A stretch of 64,000 nucleotides of DNA from Cellvibrio sp. (GCA_016712405.1 JADJRD010000003.1:424501-488500); one strand, 5' to 3'. Counted from the stretch's first letter, positions 46,581-55,525 are shown. Notes: a model not told the origin generated them from the sequence alone. Numbers and translations: made by a program.

Positions 46581-48098
46581 TTGAAAATAAATCCCTTCAC
46601 CTACTTTGATCACCCAATCTATCGACTGTTTGTCGTGTTATTTCTCGGCTTTGCATCGGGGATTCCCTTAGCACTAACCGCTGGCGCTATGCAGGCGTGG
46701 CTAACTATGGAGGGGATGGATTTAACCACAATAGGTTTTATTGGTTTAGTGGCATTGCCCTATACATTTAAATTTTTGTGGGCACCTTTAATGGATAGAT
46801 TCGAACCGCGACTGCTTGGTCGTCGTCGTGGTTGGATTGTCTTGGTGCAGTTTGTGATTGCCGCCGGTTTGTTTTTTTTATCCAAAACATCTCCCACTCA
46901 TTCAACGCAAATTTTTGGCGCTATTGCATTAGTGGTTGCTTTTTCATCTGCATCTCTTGATGTTGTGATTGATGCTTATCGTGCTGATTTATTGCCGCCC
47001 AATGAACGAGGTTTAGGTTCGTCATTTACCGTATTGGGCTATCGTGTTGCTATTGTCATTTCGGGTGGAATTACGTTTATCTGGGCGCAACAGTTAGGGA
47101 GTTGGCCACAGGTCTATATGATCATGGCATCCGTAATGGTAACCACAGCGGTTCTGAGTAGTTTTTTGTTGCCTAAAATTCACGCCGATTTTAAACCTTT
47201 GAATTCTGATCCAAAACGCGAACTAGTGGGCTTCTTTATGTTGTTACTAGGCGTCGCTGTGGGTTTTTACTCCAGTGAAATTTTGTTGACTGCATTGAGT
47301 ATTGATTCTGAAAGCACTAACAATTGGGAGCGATTATTTTTTGTTTTAACGCAAGTGACTTGCGCCTTGGGTTTAGGTTTGTGGCTCGCACGAAAATCGG
47401 GGTTTGCTACTTTAAACTCTTCCTTGGAAACATTTTTTAATGAAAAGAGTGCAGTGATTTTTCTGCTACTGATCGTGTTGTACAAAATTGGGGATGCATT
47501 TGCTATGAGCCTTACTACTGCGTTTTTGATGCGTGGTATGGGGTTTGAAGCGATTGAAGTGGGAATCGCGAGTAAAACCATTGGCTTGCTGGCAACGATT
47601 GTGGGTGCCATGTTGGGCGGTTTTATCATGATGTATGTTCGCTTATCATCGGCTCTTTTTATTTTTGGCGTTCTACAGTTAGTGTCCAATTTAGGCTATT
47701 ACCTTTTAGCAGAATCAGGAAAAGGCGCTTGGGGCACAGTCGAAATTCCTGCATTCAATTTAGTAATCGCCAAATTGACGGACCCTACCAATATGGATTT
47801 GCTTTTGCTCTCGGTGATGGGCACAGAAAACTTGAGTGGAGGAATGGGCACGGCTGCGTTGTTAGCATTATTGATGGGATTGTGTAATAAAAAATTTAGC
47901 GCAACTCACTTTGCACTTTTATCTGCAATTGCGTCTATTGGGCGAGTATTTGTAGGGCCATTTAGTGGTGTTATGGCGGAACAAATGGGCTGGCCCGGAT
48001 TCTTTTTATCTTCATTGGTGATTGCCGTTCCGGGCGTATGGTTGGTGTTTGTTATGCGCAAAAAAATCGATTTGGTTATTTATTCTTCTCAAAAATAG
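46581..48098 (+). CDS. ampG: AmpG-type muropeptide permease (MFS)
   Basis: 505-residue inner-membrane transporter importing GlcNAc-anhydro-muropeptides from the periplasm. It begins at a TTG (MKINPFTYFDHPIYRLF). AmpG signatures are FLGFASGIPLALTAG, LVALPYTFKFLWAPLMDR, SSASLDVVIDAYRADLLP and KIGDAFAMSLTTAFLM. About 12-14 helices are visible. It completes a recycling set with ampD, ampE and mpl. An alternative later ATG would remove the first helix and is unlikely. Confidence 0.93.
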   Translation: MKINPFTYFDHPIYRLFVVLFLGFASGIPLALTAGAMQAWLTMEGMDLTTIGFIGLVALPYTFKFLWAPLMDRFEPRLLGRRRGWIVLVQFVIAAGLFFLSKTSPTHSTQIFGAIALVVAFSSASLDVVIDAYRADLLPPNERGLGSSFTVLGYRVAIVISGGITFIWAQQLGSWPQVYMIMASVMVTTAVLSSFLLPKIHADFKPLNSDPKRELVGFFMLLLGVAVGFYSSEILLTALSIDSESTNNWERLFFVLTQVTCALGLGLWLARKSGFATLNSSLETFFNEKSAVIFLLLIVLYKIGDAFAMSLTTAFLMRGMGFEAIEVGIASKTIGLLATIVGAMLGGFIMMYVRLSSALFIFGVLQLVSNLGYYLLAESGKGAWGTVEIPAFNLVIAKLTDPTNMDLLLLSVMGTENLSGGMGTAALLALLMGLCNKKFSATHFALLSAIASIGRVFVGPFSGVMAEQMGWPGFFLSSLVIAVPGVWLVFVMRKKIDLVIYSSQK

Positions 48099-48112
48099 CG
48101 GCTAATAATTCT

Positions 48113-48604
48113 ATGCGTCTTCTTATAGTTCCTCTTTTTATCATTCTCGAAATATATACCTTCGTCCAGGTCAGTAATTGGCTGGGGTTTTTGTGGGCAT
48201 TGTTGGGGATTTTTTTAGGATTTGTGGTGGGACTGAATTATTTGCGTTTTATCGGTGGTCACAGTGTTCGTCAAACCATGATGTCAATTGCGCAAGGTCA
48301 GGCGGCACCGGGGCAAATGGGTTCGATTATCTTCGGTATGGTCGCAGCTATTTTGTTTATGGCGCCGGGTTTTGTGTCAGATCTGATTGCGGTGTTGTTG
48401 ATCCTGCCTCCGAGTCGTTATCTATTAGGTTTGCTTTTGAAGAAACGTCTTTTTACTGCAGGTACGGCCCAATTCAACTTCCGACAATCCCCGTTCCATC
48501 AAAACGCCCCTTTTCAGGATGACCGATTTAATCAGGGAAATACCTTTGAAGGTGAGGCGACGCCCGTAGAGCCGGATGCGCCGAAGATTGAGAAAGATAA
48601 ATAA
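48113..48604 (+). CDS. fxsA: FxsA family membrane protein
   Basis: 163-residue inner-membrane protein. It starts at ATG 48113 (MRLLIVPLFIILEIYTFV), not at the upstream open frame that overlaps ampG. Three or four helices are present, with the FxsA pattern of an N-terminal helix, a helix near WLGFLWALLGIFLGFVVG and GMVAAILFMAPGFVSDLIAVLLILPP (residues about 80-105). In E. coli overproduction relieves phage T7 exclusion by F plasmid PifA. Normal role unknown. Located just before groES, as in many relatives. Confidence 0.9.
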   Translation: MRLLIVPLFIILEIYTFVQVSNWLGFLWALLGIFLGFVVGLNYLRFIGGHSVRQTMMSIAQGQAAPGQMGSIIFGMVAAILFMAPGFVSDLIAVLLILPPSRYLLGLLLKKRLFTAGTAQFNFRQSPFHQNAPFQDDRFNQGNTFEGEATPVEPDAPKIEKDK

Positions 48605-48735
48605 TGGCTTTTGCCCTTGAAATCCCAAACCCCGCCCCCAAATAGCCAGCACCTGTGAGTAAAGACAGTCTTTATTCCTGGTGATGGGATCCTCGAACAA
48701 TAGTTGCTGGCTGTAATCTCATTTACTGATAGTCA

Positions 48736-48763
48736 CTTGAAATTCCGAAGCTTGTCACCATCT
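48736..48763 (+). promoter_or_regulatory. sigma-32-like heat-shock promoter of groESL
   Basis: CTTGAAA at 48736-48742 and CACCATCT at 48756-48763 are separated by 13 bp, close to the E. coli sigma-32 consensus (CTTGAAA, 13-15 bp, CCCCATNT). It lies about 65 bp before the groES start. Confidence 0.8.
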
Positions 48764-48827
48764 GTGTAATCACGTCGGAGCCCTGCTCCTCGTTTCAATA
48801 AACTTGCTTGTTAGGAGGCTTGTGTCC

Positions 48828-49121
48828 ATGAAAATTCGTCCGTTACATGATCGTGTTGTGGTTCGCCGCAAAGAAGAAGAAAGCAAAACTGCTGGTGGGA
48901 TCATCCTGTCCGGCTCTGCCAAAGAAAAGCCAAACCAAGGTGAAGTTGTTGCTGTAGGTAATGGTCGTGTATTGACCAGCGGTGAGTTGCGTCCTTTGGA
49001 TGTGAAAGTCGGCGACACAGTGGTGTTTGGTAAATATGCCGGTAGCGACACCATCACTATCGAAGGTGAAGAATTGGTGATTCTTAACGAATCCGACATC
49101 AAAGCCGTTTTGGAAAAATAA
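48828..49121 (+). CDS. groES: co-chaperonin GroES
   Basis: 97-residue cap of the GroEL chamber. Starts at ATG 48828 (MKIRPLHDRVVVRRKEEE) with aggagg upstream. Mobile loop SKTAGGIILSGSAKEKP and roof loop near EGEELVILNESDI are present. It is 55 bp before groEL in the same operon, downstream of a heat-shock promoter. Confidence 0.98.
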   Translation: MKIRPLHDRVVVRRKEEESKTAGGIILSGSAKEKPNQGEVVAVGNGRVLTSGELRPLDVKVGDTVVFGKYAGSDTITIEGEELVILNESDIKAVLEK

Positions 49122-49176
49122 TTTCCGCTTGCTTTGAATATTCAGTCTTAACGAATTAATTGGAAGGTAAAAAATT

Positions 49177-50814
49177 ATGGCATCTAAAGAAGTTAAATTT
49201 GGCGATAGCGCTCGTCAACGTATGTTGGCCGGTGTAAATATTTTGGCTGACGCAGTAAAAGCCACATTAGGCCCAAAAGGCCGTAACGTAGTATTAGAGA
49301 AATCTTTCGGCGCTCCCACCATCACTAAAGACGGTGTATCAGTTGCCAAAGAAATTAGCTTGAAAGATAAGTTCGAAAACATGGGCGCGCAAATGGTAAA
49401 AGAAGTTGCGTCCAAAGCGTCTGACGATGCAGGTGACGGTACTACAACTGCAACCGTATTGGCGCAATCAATCGTTAACGAAGGTTTGAAATCAGTTGCT
49501 GCGGGCATGAACCCAATGGATCTGAAGCGTGGTATCGACAAAGCGATTATCGCGGCTGTTGCGCACGTTAAATCCATTGCACAGCCTTGTGTTGACAGCA
49601 AATCCATTTCCCAAGTAGGTAGCATTTCTGCAAACAGCGATACCTCTGTTGGTGCGTTGATTGCCGAAGCAATGGACAAAGTTGGTAAAGAAGGTGTGAT
49701 CACCGTTGAAGAAGGCACCAGCCTTGAAAACGAATTGGATGTTGTAGAAGGTATGCAATTCGACCGCGGTTATTTGTCTCCTTACTTCATCAACAATCAA
49801 GAAAACATGAGTGTTGAACACGACAGTCCATTTATTTTGTTGGTTGATAAAAAAATCTCCAACATTCGTGAATTATTGCCAGTTCTAGAAGGCGTTGCCA
49901 AATCAGGCAAGCCATTGATTATCGTCGCTGAAGATTTGGAAGGCGAAGCATTGGCTACATTGGTAGTAAACAACATTCGTGGAATCGTAAAAGTGGCTGC
50001 TTGTAAAGCGCCAGGTTTCGGTGATCGTCGTAAAGCCATGTTGCAAGATATCGCTGTGTTGACTGGTGCTACCGTAATTTCTGAAGAAGTCGGTTTGGAT
50101 CTGGAATCAGCCACTTTGGAACATTTGGGTACTGCAAAGCGCGTCACCATGAACAAAGAAAATACCGTGATTGTTGACGGTGCTGGTAAGGCAGACGAAA
50201 TCAAATCTCGCGTTCAACAAATCCGTATTCAAATCGAAGAAACTACTTCTGACTACGACCGTGAAAAACTGCAAGAGCGCGTAGCCAAATTGGCTGGTGG
50301 TGTTGCGGTAATCAAAGTCGGTGCTGCTACTGAAGTTGAAATGAAAGAGAAAAAAGCACGCGTTGAAGATGCTCTGCACGCTACTCGTGCTGCAGTAGAA
50401 GAAGGCGTGGTTCCTGGGGGTGGTACTGCATTGATTCGTGCAGTGGCTGCTATCGCAGATCTTAAAGGTGACAACGAAGATCAAAACGCCGGTATCACTA
50501 TTGCACGTCGTGCAATGGAAGCGCCTTTGCGTCAAATCGTAGCAAACGCCGGTGATGAACCTTCAGTCGTTGCTGATAAAGTGAAACAAGGCAAAGGTAA
50601 CTTCGGTTACAACGCGGCAACCGGTGTATACGGCGACATGCTGGAAATGGGTATTCTCGATCCAGCAAAAGTGACCCGTACTGCATTGCAAGCTGCCGGT
50701 TCAATCGCTGGTTTGATGATCACAACTGAAGCTATGGTTGCTGATTTGCCAGAAGATAAACCAGCGGCTGGCCCTGATATGGGTGGCATGGGTGGTATGG
50801 GCGGGATGATGTAA
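49177..50814 (+). CDS. groEL: chaperonin GroEL
   Basis: 545-residue chaperonin. Standard motifs: LGPKGRNVVLEKSFGAP, AGDGTTTATVLAQ, CKAPGFGDRRKAML, EEGVVPGGGTALIRA and the GGM repeat tail ending GGMGGMGGMM. Preceded by a weak ggaagg site. The long antisense frames opposite it are composition shadows. Confidence 0.99.
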   Translation: MASKEVKFGDSARQRMLAGVNILADAVKATLGPKGRNVVLEKSFGAPTITKDGVSVAKEISLKDKFENMGAQMVKEVASKASDDAGDGTTTATVLAQSIVNEGLKSVAAGMNPMDLKRGIDKAIIAAVAHVKSIAQPCVDSKSISQVGSISANSDTSVGALIAEAMDKVGKEGVITVEEGTSLENELDVVEGMQFDRGYLSPYFINNQENMSVEHDSPFILLVDKKISNIRELLPVLEGVAKSGKPLIIVAEDLEGEALATLVVNNIRGIVKVAACKAPGFGDRRKAMLQDIAVLTGATVISEEVGLDLESATLEHLGTAKRVTMNKENTVIVDGAGKADEIKSRVQQIRIQIEETTSDYDREKLQERVAKLAGGVAVIKVGAATEVEMKEKKARVEDALHATRAAVEEGVVPGGGTALIRAVAAIADLKGDNEDQNAGITIARRAMEAPLRQIVANAGDEPSVVADKVKQGKGNFGYNAATGVYGDMLEMGILDPAKVTRTALQAAGSIAGLMITTEAMVADLPEDKPAAGPDMGGMGGMGGMM

Positions 50815-50825
50815 AAACCGCAGAA

Positions 50826-50853
50826 AAAGGGCGCGAACTTCGCGCCCTTTTTT
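50826..50853 (+). terminator. intrinsic terminator after groEL
   Basis: Stem aaagggcgcg/cgcgcccttt (50826-50835 with 50841-50850) with an aactt loop, followed by T residues to 50853. It is 12 bp after the groEL stop. Confidence 0.92.
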
Positions 50854-50932
50854 ATTTTTATCGGTTAAGATTCGTTTTCGTTTTTTATTCGTATTCTGTT
50901 GTTTAAAGATCATTAAAACCTTGGAGAATATT

Positions 50933-51517
50933 ATGGCTTTTGAATTACCAGCCCTGCCTTATGCAAAAGATGCATTGGCACCTCACATTTCCGCTGAAAC
51001 TTTAGAGTTTCACCACGGTAAACACCACAAAACTTATGTGGATAAATTAAATGGTTTGCTGCCTGGTTCTGCATTCGAAGGCAAAAGCCTTGAAGAAATT
51101 ATCAAAACCTCCTCTGGTGGTGTGTTTAACAACGCAGCGCAAATTTGGAACCACACTTTCTACTGGCATTGCTTAAGCCCCAATGGTGGCGGTGCAGCAA
51201 CCGGTGCTGTTGCAGATGCAATCAACAAAGCTTTTGGTTCTTTTGATAAATTCAAAGAAGAATTCACTGCTTCAGCGATTAATAACTTCGGTTCAAGCTG
51301 GACCTGGTTGGTGAAAAAAGCGGATGGCTCTGTTGCAATCGTTAATACCAGCAATGCAGCAACACCATTGACTGATGCCAGTGTGACACCAATTCTGACT
51401 GTCGATTTGTGGGAACATGCTTACTACATCGATTACCGCAACGCCCGCCCAACTTACATGAATGCTTTCTGGGCATTGGTGAATTGGGAATTTGTGAATG
51501 CCAATCTTGCAAAATAA
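50933..51517 (+). CDS. sodB: superoxide dismutase [Fe]
   Basis: 194-residue cytoplasmic enzyme from ATG 50933 (MAFELPALPYAKDAL) after a ttggag site. Metal ligands lie in HHGKHHKTYV, WNHTFYWHC and DLWEHAYYIDYRN. The FeSOD type is indicated by the AQIWNHTFYWHCLSPNGGG stretch. Confidence 0.96.
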   Translation: MAFELPALPYAKDALAPHISAETLEFHHGKHHKTYVDKLNGLLPGSAFEGKSLEEIIKTSSGGVFNNAAQIWNHTFYWHCLSPNGGGAATGAVADAINKAFGSFDKFKEEFTASAINNFGSSWTWLVKKADGSVAIVNTSNAATPLTDASVTPILTVDLWEHAYYIDYRNARPTYMNAFWALVNWEFVNANLAK

Positions 51518-51632
51518 AAAGCTGCAAAATAATTTGTCAGTGATTCGACTTTGAGGCGAATTAATAATTTAAGCCTCACTCTTATTCGAAAATATAATAT
51601 TTTTTATTTTTGGCGCTTGTTGCAATATGGAC

Positions 51633-51658
51633 ATGTTGGGGTTTGCACCCCAACCTAC
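51633..51658. repeat. single copy of the 26-bp palindromic repeat
   Basis: Identical over all 26 bases to the right arm of the pair at 19196-19221 and to the complement of the left arm at 19129-19154. Confidence 0.85.
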
Positions 51659-51665
51659 ATAGCAA

Positions 51666-51689
51666 TTTACATTGATCAAAAAATGTAAA
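51666..51689. promoter_or_regulatory. candidate operator upstream of nhaA
   Basis: Perfect 8-bp arms tttacatt and aatgtaaa with an 8-bp spacer gatcaaaa, about 60-85 bp before the nhaA start. Such a dyad fits a dimeric regulator; no protein can be named. Confidence 0.4.
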
Positions 51690-51750
51690 AAGGGTTACAA
51701 ATCTATTCGTATGAAGTAACCTCCAATATAAAGATCAGGAGGAAAAACTA

Positions 51751-52710
51751 ATGTTGAATCGTGTGCGTGCATTTTTTCATCTCGAATCTGCCAGTGGCAT
51801 ATTGTTAATTCTTGCTGCTATTTTGGCGCTTATCGCGGCCAACTCATCATTAAAAATTTATTACGATCAATTGCTATCACTCGATGTAGTGGTGGCAATT
51901 GGTGCTTTCTCGATTGCCAAACCTTTATTGTTATGGATTAACGATGGTTTGATGGCGCTTTTCTTTTTGATGGTTGGGCTTGAGCTCAAACGCGAAATAA
52001 TGGTGGGCGAATTAAATCAATTATCCAAAATTGCATTACCTGCGATAGCAGCAGTTGGCGGCATGTTGGCGCCCGCCGTTATTTATGTATGGATCAATCG
52101 TCATGATTCATACGCCATTCAAGGTTGGGCTATTCCCACCGCAACCGATATTGCATTTGCATTAGGTGTATTGAGCTTATTGGGTTCGCGAATTCCCGTC
52201 AGTTTAAAAATATTTTTGGTGTCGCTTGCAATATTTGATGATATAGGCGCGATTATTATTATCGCTTTGTTTTATACGGCTAATCTGTCTATTACAGCCA
52301 TTATCAGCGCTGGTATTGGTTTAAGTATTTTATTTTTCATGAATCGACAAGGTGTTGTGAATCGTTCGGCTTATATGTTTATCGGTTTGATGGTCTGGGT
52401 TAGTTTGTTGAAGTCGGGTGTTCATGCCACGCTTGCGGGTGTTGCTATTGCCATGATGATTCCTTTTCAAGGGCGCGATAACGAAGGTAATTTACAAACA
52501 CCTATGCGTGATTTGGAAAAAGATTTACATGTGGCGATTATTTGTGGTGTTGGCTTTACCATGAGTTTGTTTATTGGCTCTCTGGCTTTTGAGCAAACGA
52601 TTGGAGCGGGATCGACCAATGAGCGATTGGGTATTTTATTGGGTTCAATTTTGTCAGCAACAGTGGGTTATTGTTGGTTGGCATTTGTGGCAAAACCGAA
52701 GAAGATGTAG
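51751..52710 (+). CDS. nhaA: Na+/H+ antiporter NhaA lacking an internal segment
   Basis: 319-residue membrane antiporter; the family is usually 380-390. The N-terminal two thirds are normal: LLWINDGLMALFFLMVGLELKRE, WAIPTATDIAFALG, the paired aspartates in IFDDIGAIIII, and LKSGVHATLAGV. Then DLEKDLH runs straight into VAIICGVGFTMSLFIG. In E. coli about 70 residues covering helices IX and X (including Lys300) lie between these. The frame is intact, so this is an in-frame deletion or an assembly collapse. Activity is doubtful as written. Preceded by an aggagg site. Confidence 0.88.
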   Translation: MLNRVRAFFHLESASGILLILAAILALIAANSSLKIYYDQLLSLDVVVAIGAFSIAKPLLLWINDGLMALFFLMVGLELKREIMVGELNQLSKIALPAIAAVGGMLAPAVIYVWINRHDSYAIQGWAIPTATDIAFALGVLSLLGSRIPVSLKIFLVSLAIFDDIGAIIIIALFYTANLSITAIISAGIGLSILFFMNRQGVVNRSAYMFIGLMVWVSLLKSGVHATLAGVAIAMMIPFQGRDNEGNLQTPMRDLEKDLHVAIICGVGFTMSLFIGSLAFEQTIGAGSTNERLGILLGSILSATVGYCWLAFVAKPKKM

Positions 52711-52878
52711 CGTTACAATTCTTCCATACTCCGGTATCAGAATAATACTTTTGCTATTTCCAGCTTGCCATCCCTAACCCGAGCCCGTATCATCTGCGCC
52801 CCCAACCGGTCGGAAGTAATTCTGACTACTCCTTGTCTCACTGATTGCTCAGGAGACTTCAACCCGTAAGGAGCTAAA

Positions 52879-53321
52879 ATGCGTCATTACGAAATTGTGT
52901 TTCTGGTTCATCCGGACCAAAGCGAACAGGTTCCCGCGATGGTAGAACGTTACAGTTCTGCAATCAAAGCTGACGGCGGTGCTGTACACCGTCTGGAAGA
53001 CTGGGGCCGTCGTCAATTAGCCTATTCCATCAATAAAGTTCACAAAGCACACTACATTCTGATGAACGTAGAGTGTTCTGATGCTGTATTGGAAGAGCTG
53101 ACTACTAACTTCCGTTATAACGATGCTGTATTGCGCAGCCTTGTGATTCGTGAAAACGCGGCGATTACTGAAGAGTCTTTCATCATGAAGGCTGAAAAGA
53201 AAGTCGCGAACGTAAATCTCGTCCTGCCCGTTCAGAGCGTCGTGATGACGAAGCTGATATGGAAGACCTCTCTGATGAAGACGGTCTTGATGCTGACGAA
53301 TTCGAAGATCAGGAGGTATAA
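52879..53321 (+). CDS. rpsF: 30S ribosomal protein S6, frame broken by one base near the end
   Basis: Binds 16S rRNA with S18. MRHYEIVFLVHPDQSEQV, DWGRRQLAYSINKVHKAHY and the core to EESFIMKAEK are normal. The frame is lost in the A4 run at 53195-53198; a fifth A gives a tail ESRERKSRPARSERRDDEAD and an acidic end stopping at TAA 53319-53321, 147 residues. Unrepaired, the frame would run on through rpsR, which is implausible. Almost certainly a sequence error because the gene heads the rpsF-rpsR-rplI operon. Confidence 0.94.
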
Positions 53322-53324
53322 GTC

Positions 53325-53552
53325 ATGGCACGTTTTTTCCGTCGTCGCAAATTCTGCCGTTTTACCGCTGAAGGCACCAAGCAAATCGATTTCAAAGATA
53401 TCGAAACGCTGAAAGCCTATATCACTGAAACAGGCAAAATCGTTCCAAGCCGTATCACCGGTACCAAAGCCAAATACCAACGCCAGCTGGCAACAGCTAT
53501 CAAGCGCGCTCGTTACCTGGCTTTGATTCCTTACACCGATAGCCACGAGTAA
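53325..53552 (+). CDS. rpsR: 30S ribosomal protein S18
   Basis: 75 residues: MARFFRRRKFCRFTAEG, DYKD-like FKDIETLKAYI and the conserved IVPSRITGTKAKYQRQLATAIKRARYLALIPYTD (about 38-71). Only 3 bp after rpsF, with the aggagg site inside the end of rpsF. Confidence 0.98.
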   Translation: MARFFRRRKFCRFTAEGTKQIDFKDIETLKAYITETGKIVPSRITGTKAKYQRQLATAIKRARYLALIPYTDSHE

Positions 53553-53565
53553 TAGGGGAAACGAG

Positions 53566-54012
53566 ATGGAAGTTATTCTGCTCGATAAAGTAGGTAAATT
53601 AGGCGCTATCGGCGACAAAGTTACCGTTAAATCCGGTTACGGCCGCAACTATTTGTTACCACAAGGTAAAGCTGTTGCCGCAACTGCAAAGAATGTTGCT
53701 GAATTCGAAGCGCGTCGCGCTGAGTTGGAAGCTGCTGCCGCATCCAAAATTGCTGATGCTCAAGCGCGTGCTGCAAAATTGGCTGAATTGACTGTCACTA
53801 TCGCTGCCAATGCGGGTGATGAGGGTCGTCTGTTTGGTTCAATTGGTACTCGTGATATTGCAGAAGCTGTTTCTACAGCAGGCGTAGAGATCACTAAATC
53901 TGAAGTTCGTTTGCCGCAAGGTGCTTTGCGTGAGATTGGTCAATACGACATTGATATCCAATTGCATGCTGAAGTTATCCAAGCTGTGAAATTAGTGGTA
54001 GTTGCCGAGTAA
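53566..54012 (+). CDS. rplI: 50S ribosomal protein L9
   Basis: 148 residues: N-terminal domain MEVILLDKVGKLGAIGDKVTVKSGYGRNYLLPQGKA (1-36), a long connecting helix rich in alanine and glutamate, and a C-terminal RNA-binding domain with GRLFGSIGTRDIAEAV and PQGALREIGQYDI. Standard operon position after rpsR. Confidence 0.98.
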   Translation: MEVILLDKVGKLGAIGDKVTVKSGYGRNYLLPQGKAVAATAKNVAEFEARRAELEAAAASKIADAQARAAKLAELTVTIAANAGDEGRLFGSIGTRDIAEAVSTAGVEITKSEVRLPQGALREIGQYDIDIQLHAEVIQAVKLVVVAE

Positions 54013-54035
54013 TTCTTCGCTGACAATTGCCACCG

Positions 54036-54087
54036 AATCGGGCACTATCGACAACAATTTTTGTTGGCATGGTGCCCGATTTTTTTT
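54036..54087 (+). terminator. intrinsic terminator after rplI
   Basis: Outer stem aatcgggcac/gtgcccgatt (54036-54045 with 54072-54081) and an inner acaacaa/ttgttg stem, followed by a run of eight T residues. 24 bp after the rplI stop and 28 bp before dnaB. Confidence 0.85.
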
Positions 54088-54114
54088 GTCCCCTAATTGA
54101 GATTCTGTTCCTGA

Positions 54115-55506
54115 ATGTCCGATATGACTTTTGAACAAACCTTGGCTCATGAACTTGCTAATGGTCCCAGCATGCCGCATTCGGTTGAGGCCGAACAGTC
54201 GGTATTGGGTTCTTTGATGCTGGATAATTCCAAGCTGGATTCCATTTTAGCCATCATCAATGAACGCGATTTTTATCGTCAAGATCACAGAGTTATTTTC
54301 CGCATGATGTTGGCCCTGCAAGAAGCCGGGCAACCTCTGGATGTCATCACCCTTTCCGAAGAACTGCACAAACATAATGAATTGGATCGTATTGGCGGTT
54401 TGGGCTACTTGGTTGATATGGCCAACAACACGCCCAGCGCCGCCAACATTGCCGCTTATGCGAATATTGTTCGGGAGCGATCAACACTTCGTCAGTTGAT
54501 TGAAGCAGCGCAAGAGATTAGCAAATCCAGTATGAATCCATCGGGTTTGGATTCAGATGATTTATTGCATCTCGCTGAAAAACGCGTCGCTGAAATTGCG
54601 GAAGATAGACCCAAAGAAGGCGGTCTGGTTGGTGTTAACGATTTATTAAAAGCCACAGTTCAACGTATTGATGAATTATTTCGCTCTGGGACTGATATCA
54701 CTGGAGTTGCATCAGGCTTAACCGATTTGGATCAGCGAACATCCGGTTGGCAGCCAGGTGAACTTATTGTTCTTGCTGCTCGTCCATCAATGGGTAAAAC
54801 AGCACTGGCGTTAAATTTTGTTGAAACCGCCATGTTCACTCAAGTCAAACCAGTTTTTGTTTTCAGTATGGAAATGCCATCGGCAGCATTAATTATGCGG
54901 ATGATGTCATCGGTAGGGCGTATCGATCAAACCAAAATGCGCAACGGAAAATTAACTGAAGAGGATTGGCCAAAACTCTCTTCCGCCGTCGCCAAAATGA
55001 AAGATAAATTATTATTTATCGACGACACCCCAGGATTAAATCCACAAGAAATGCGCGCTCGTGTAAAACGCATTACACGTGAGCACGGAAATCCAGGGTT
55101 GATCATGGTTGACTATTTACAGTTGATGCAGGTCGCTGGAACCAGTGAAGGGCGCACGCAAGAAATTTCTGAAATTTCCCGCTCGTTAAAAGCCATGGCG
55201 AAGGAATTTGATTGCCCGGTCATTGCATTATCACAATTAAATCGTGGTGTTGAACAGCGCCCGAATAAACGCCCGATGAACTCAGACCTACGGGAATCCG
55301 GCGCAATCGAACAAGACGCCGACGTAATTTTATTTATTTATCGTGACGAGTATTACCACGAAGACAGCCCCGATAAAGGCATAGCTGAATTAATTCTAGG
55401 TAAACAACGTAACGGTGAAATTGGAACCTGCCGAGCAGCTTTTATTGGCAAATACACTCGCTTTGATAATTTGGCTCCTGAGTATTTTCAGCAGGATGGG
55501 TATTAA
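54115..55506 (+). CDS. dnaB: replicative DNA helicase DnaB
   Basis: 463-residue hexameric helicase. N-terminal domain (PHSVEAEQSVLGSLMLDN), linker, then the RecA-like ATPase with Walker A ARPSMGKTALAL, Walker B LIMVDYLQLM and DLRESGAIEQDADVILFIYRD. No intein. Start at ATG 54115. Follows rplI as in most gammaproteobacteria; the next gene starts 19 bp later but belongs to a different functional group. Confidence 0.98.
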   Translation: MSDMTFEQTLAHELANGPSMPHSVEAEQSVLGSLMLDNSKLDSILAIINERDFYRQDHRVIFRMMLALQEAGQPLDVITLSEELHKHNELDRIGGLGYLVDMANNTPSAANIAAYANIVRERSTLRQLIEAAQEISKSSMNPSGLDSDDLLHLAEKRVAEIAEDRPKEGGLVGVNDLLKATVQRIDELFRSGTDITGVASGLTDLDQRTSGWQPGELIVLAARPSMGKTALALNFVETAMFTQVKPVFVFSMEMPSAALIMRMMSSVGRIDQTKMRNGKLTEEDWPKLSSAVAKMKDKLLFIDDTPGLNPQEMRARVKRITREHGNPGLIMVDYLQLMQVAGTSEGRTQEISEISRSLKAMAKEFDCPVIALSQLNRGVEQRPNKRPMNSDLRESGAIEQDADVILFIYRDEYYHEDSPDKGIAELILGKQRNGEIGTCRAAFIGKYTRFDNLAPEYFQQDGY

Positions 55507-55525
55507 CCGTTAATGTTAGAGCCCC

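Larger units (their letters stand above)
51518..51750. other. sodB-nhaA intergenic region
   Basis: About 230 bp. It holds a 26-bp palindromic repeat (51633-51658), an 8-bp perfect inverted repeat TTTACATT-N8-AATGTAAA (51666-51689) that could be an operator before nhaA, and a ggttac/gtaacc pair near 51692-51720. Next comes the aggagg ribosome site of nhaA. No gene is seen. Confidence 0.5.

Noticed and set aside
49215..50789. Several long antisense frames opposite groEL
   Set aside because: They mirror a highly biased coding sequence, lack ribosome sites and resemble no protein family.
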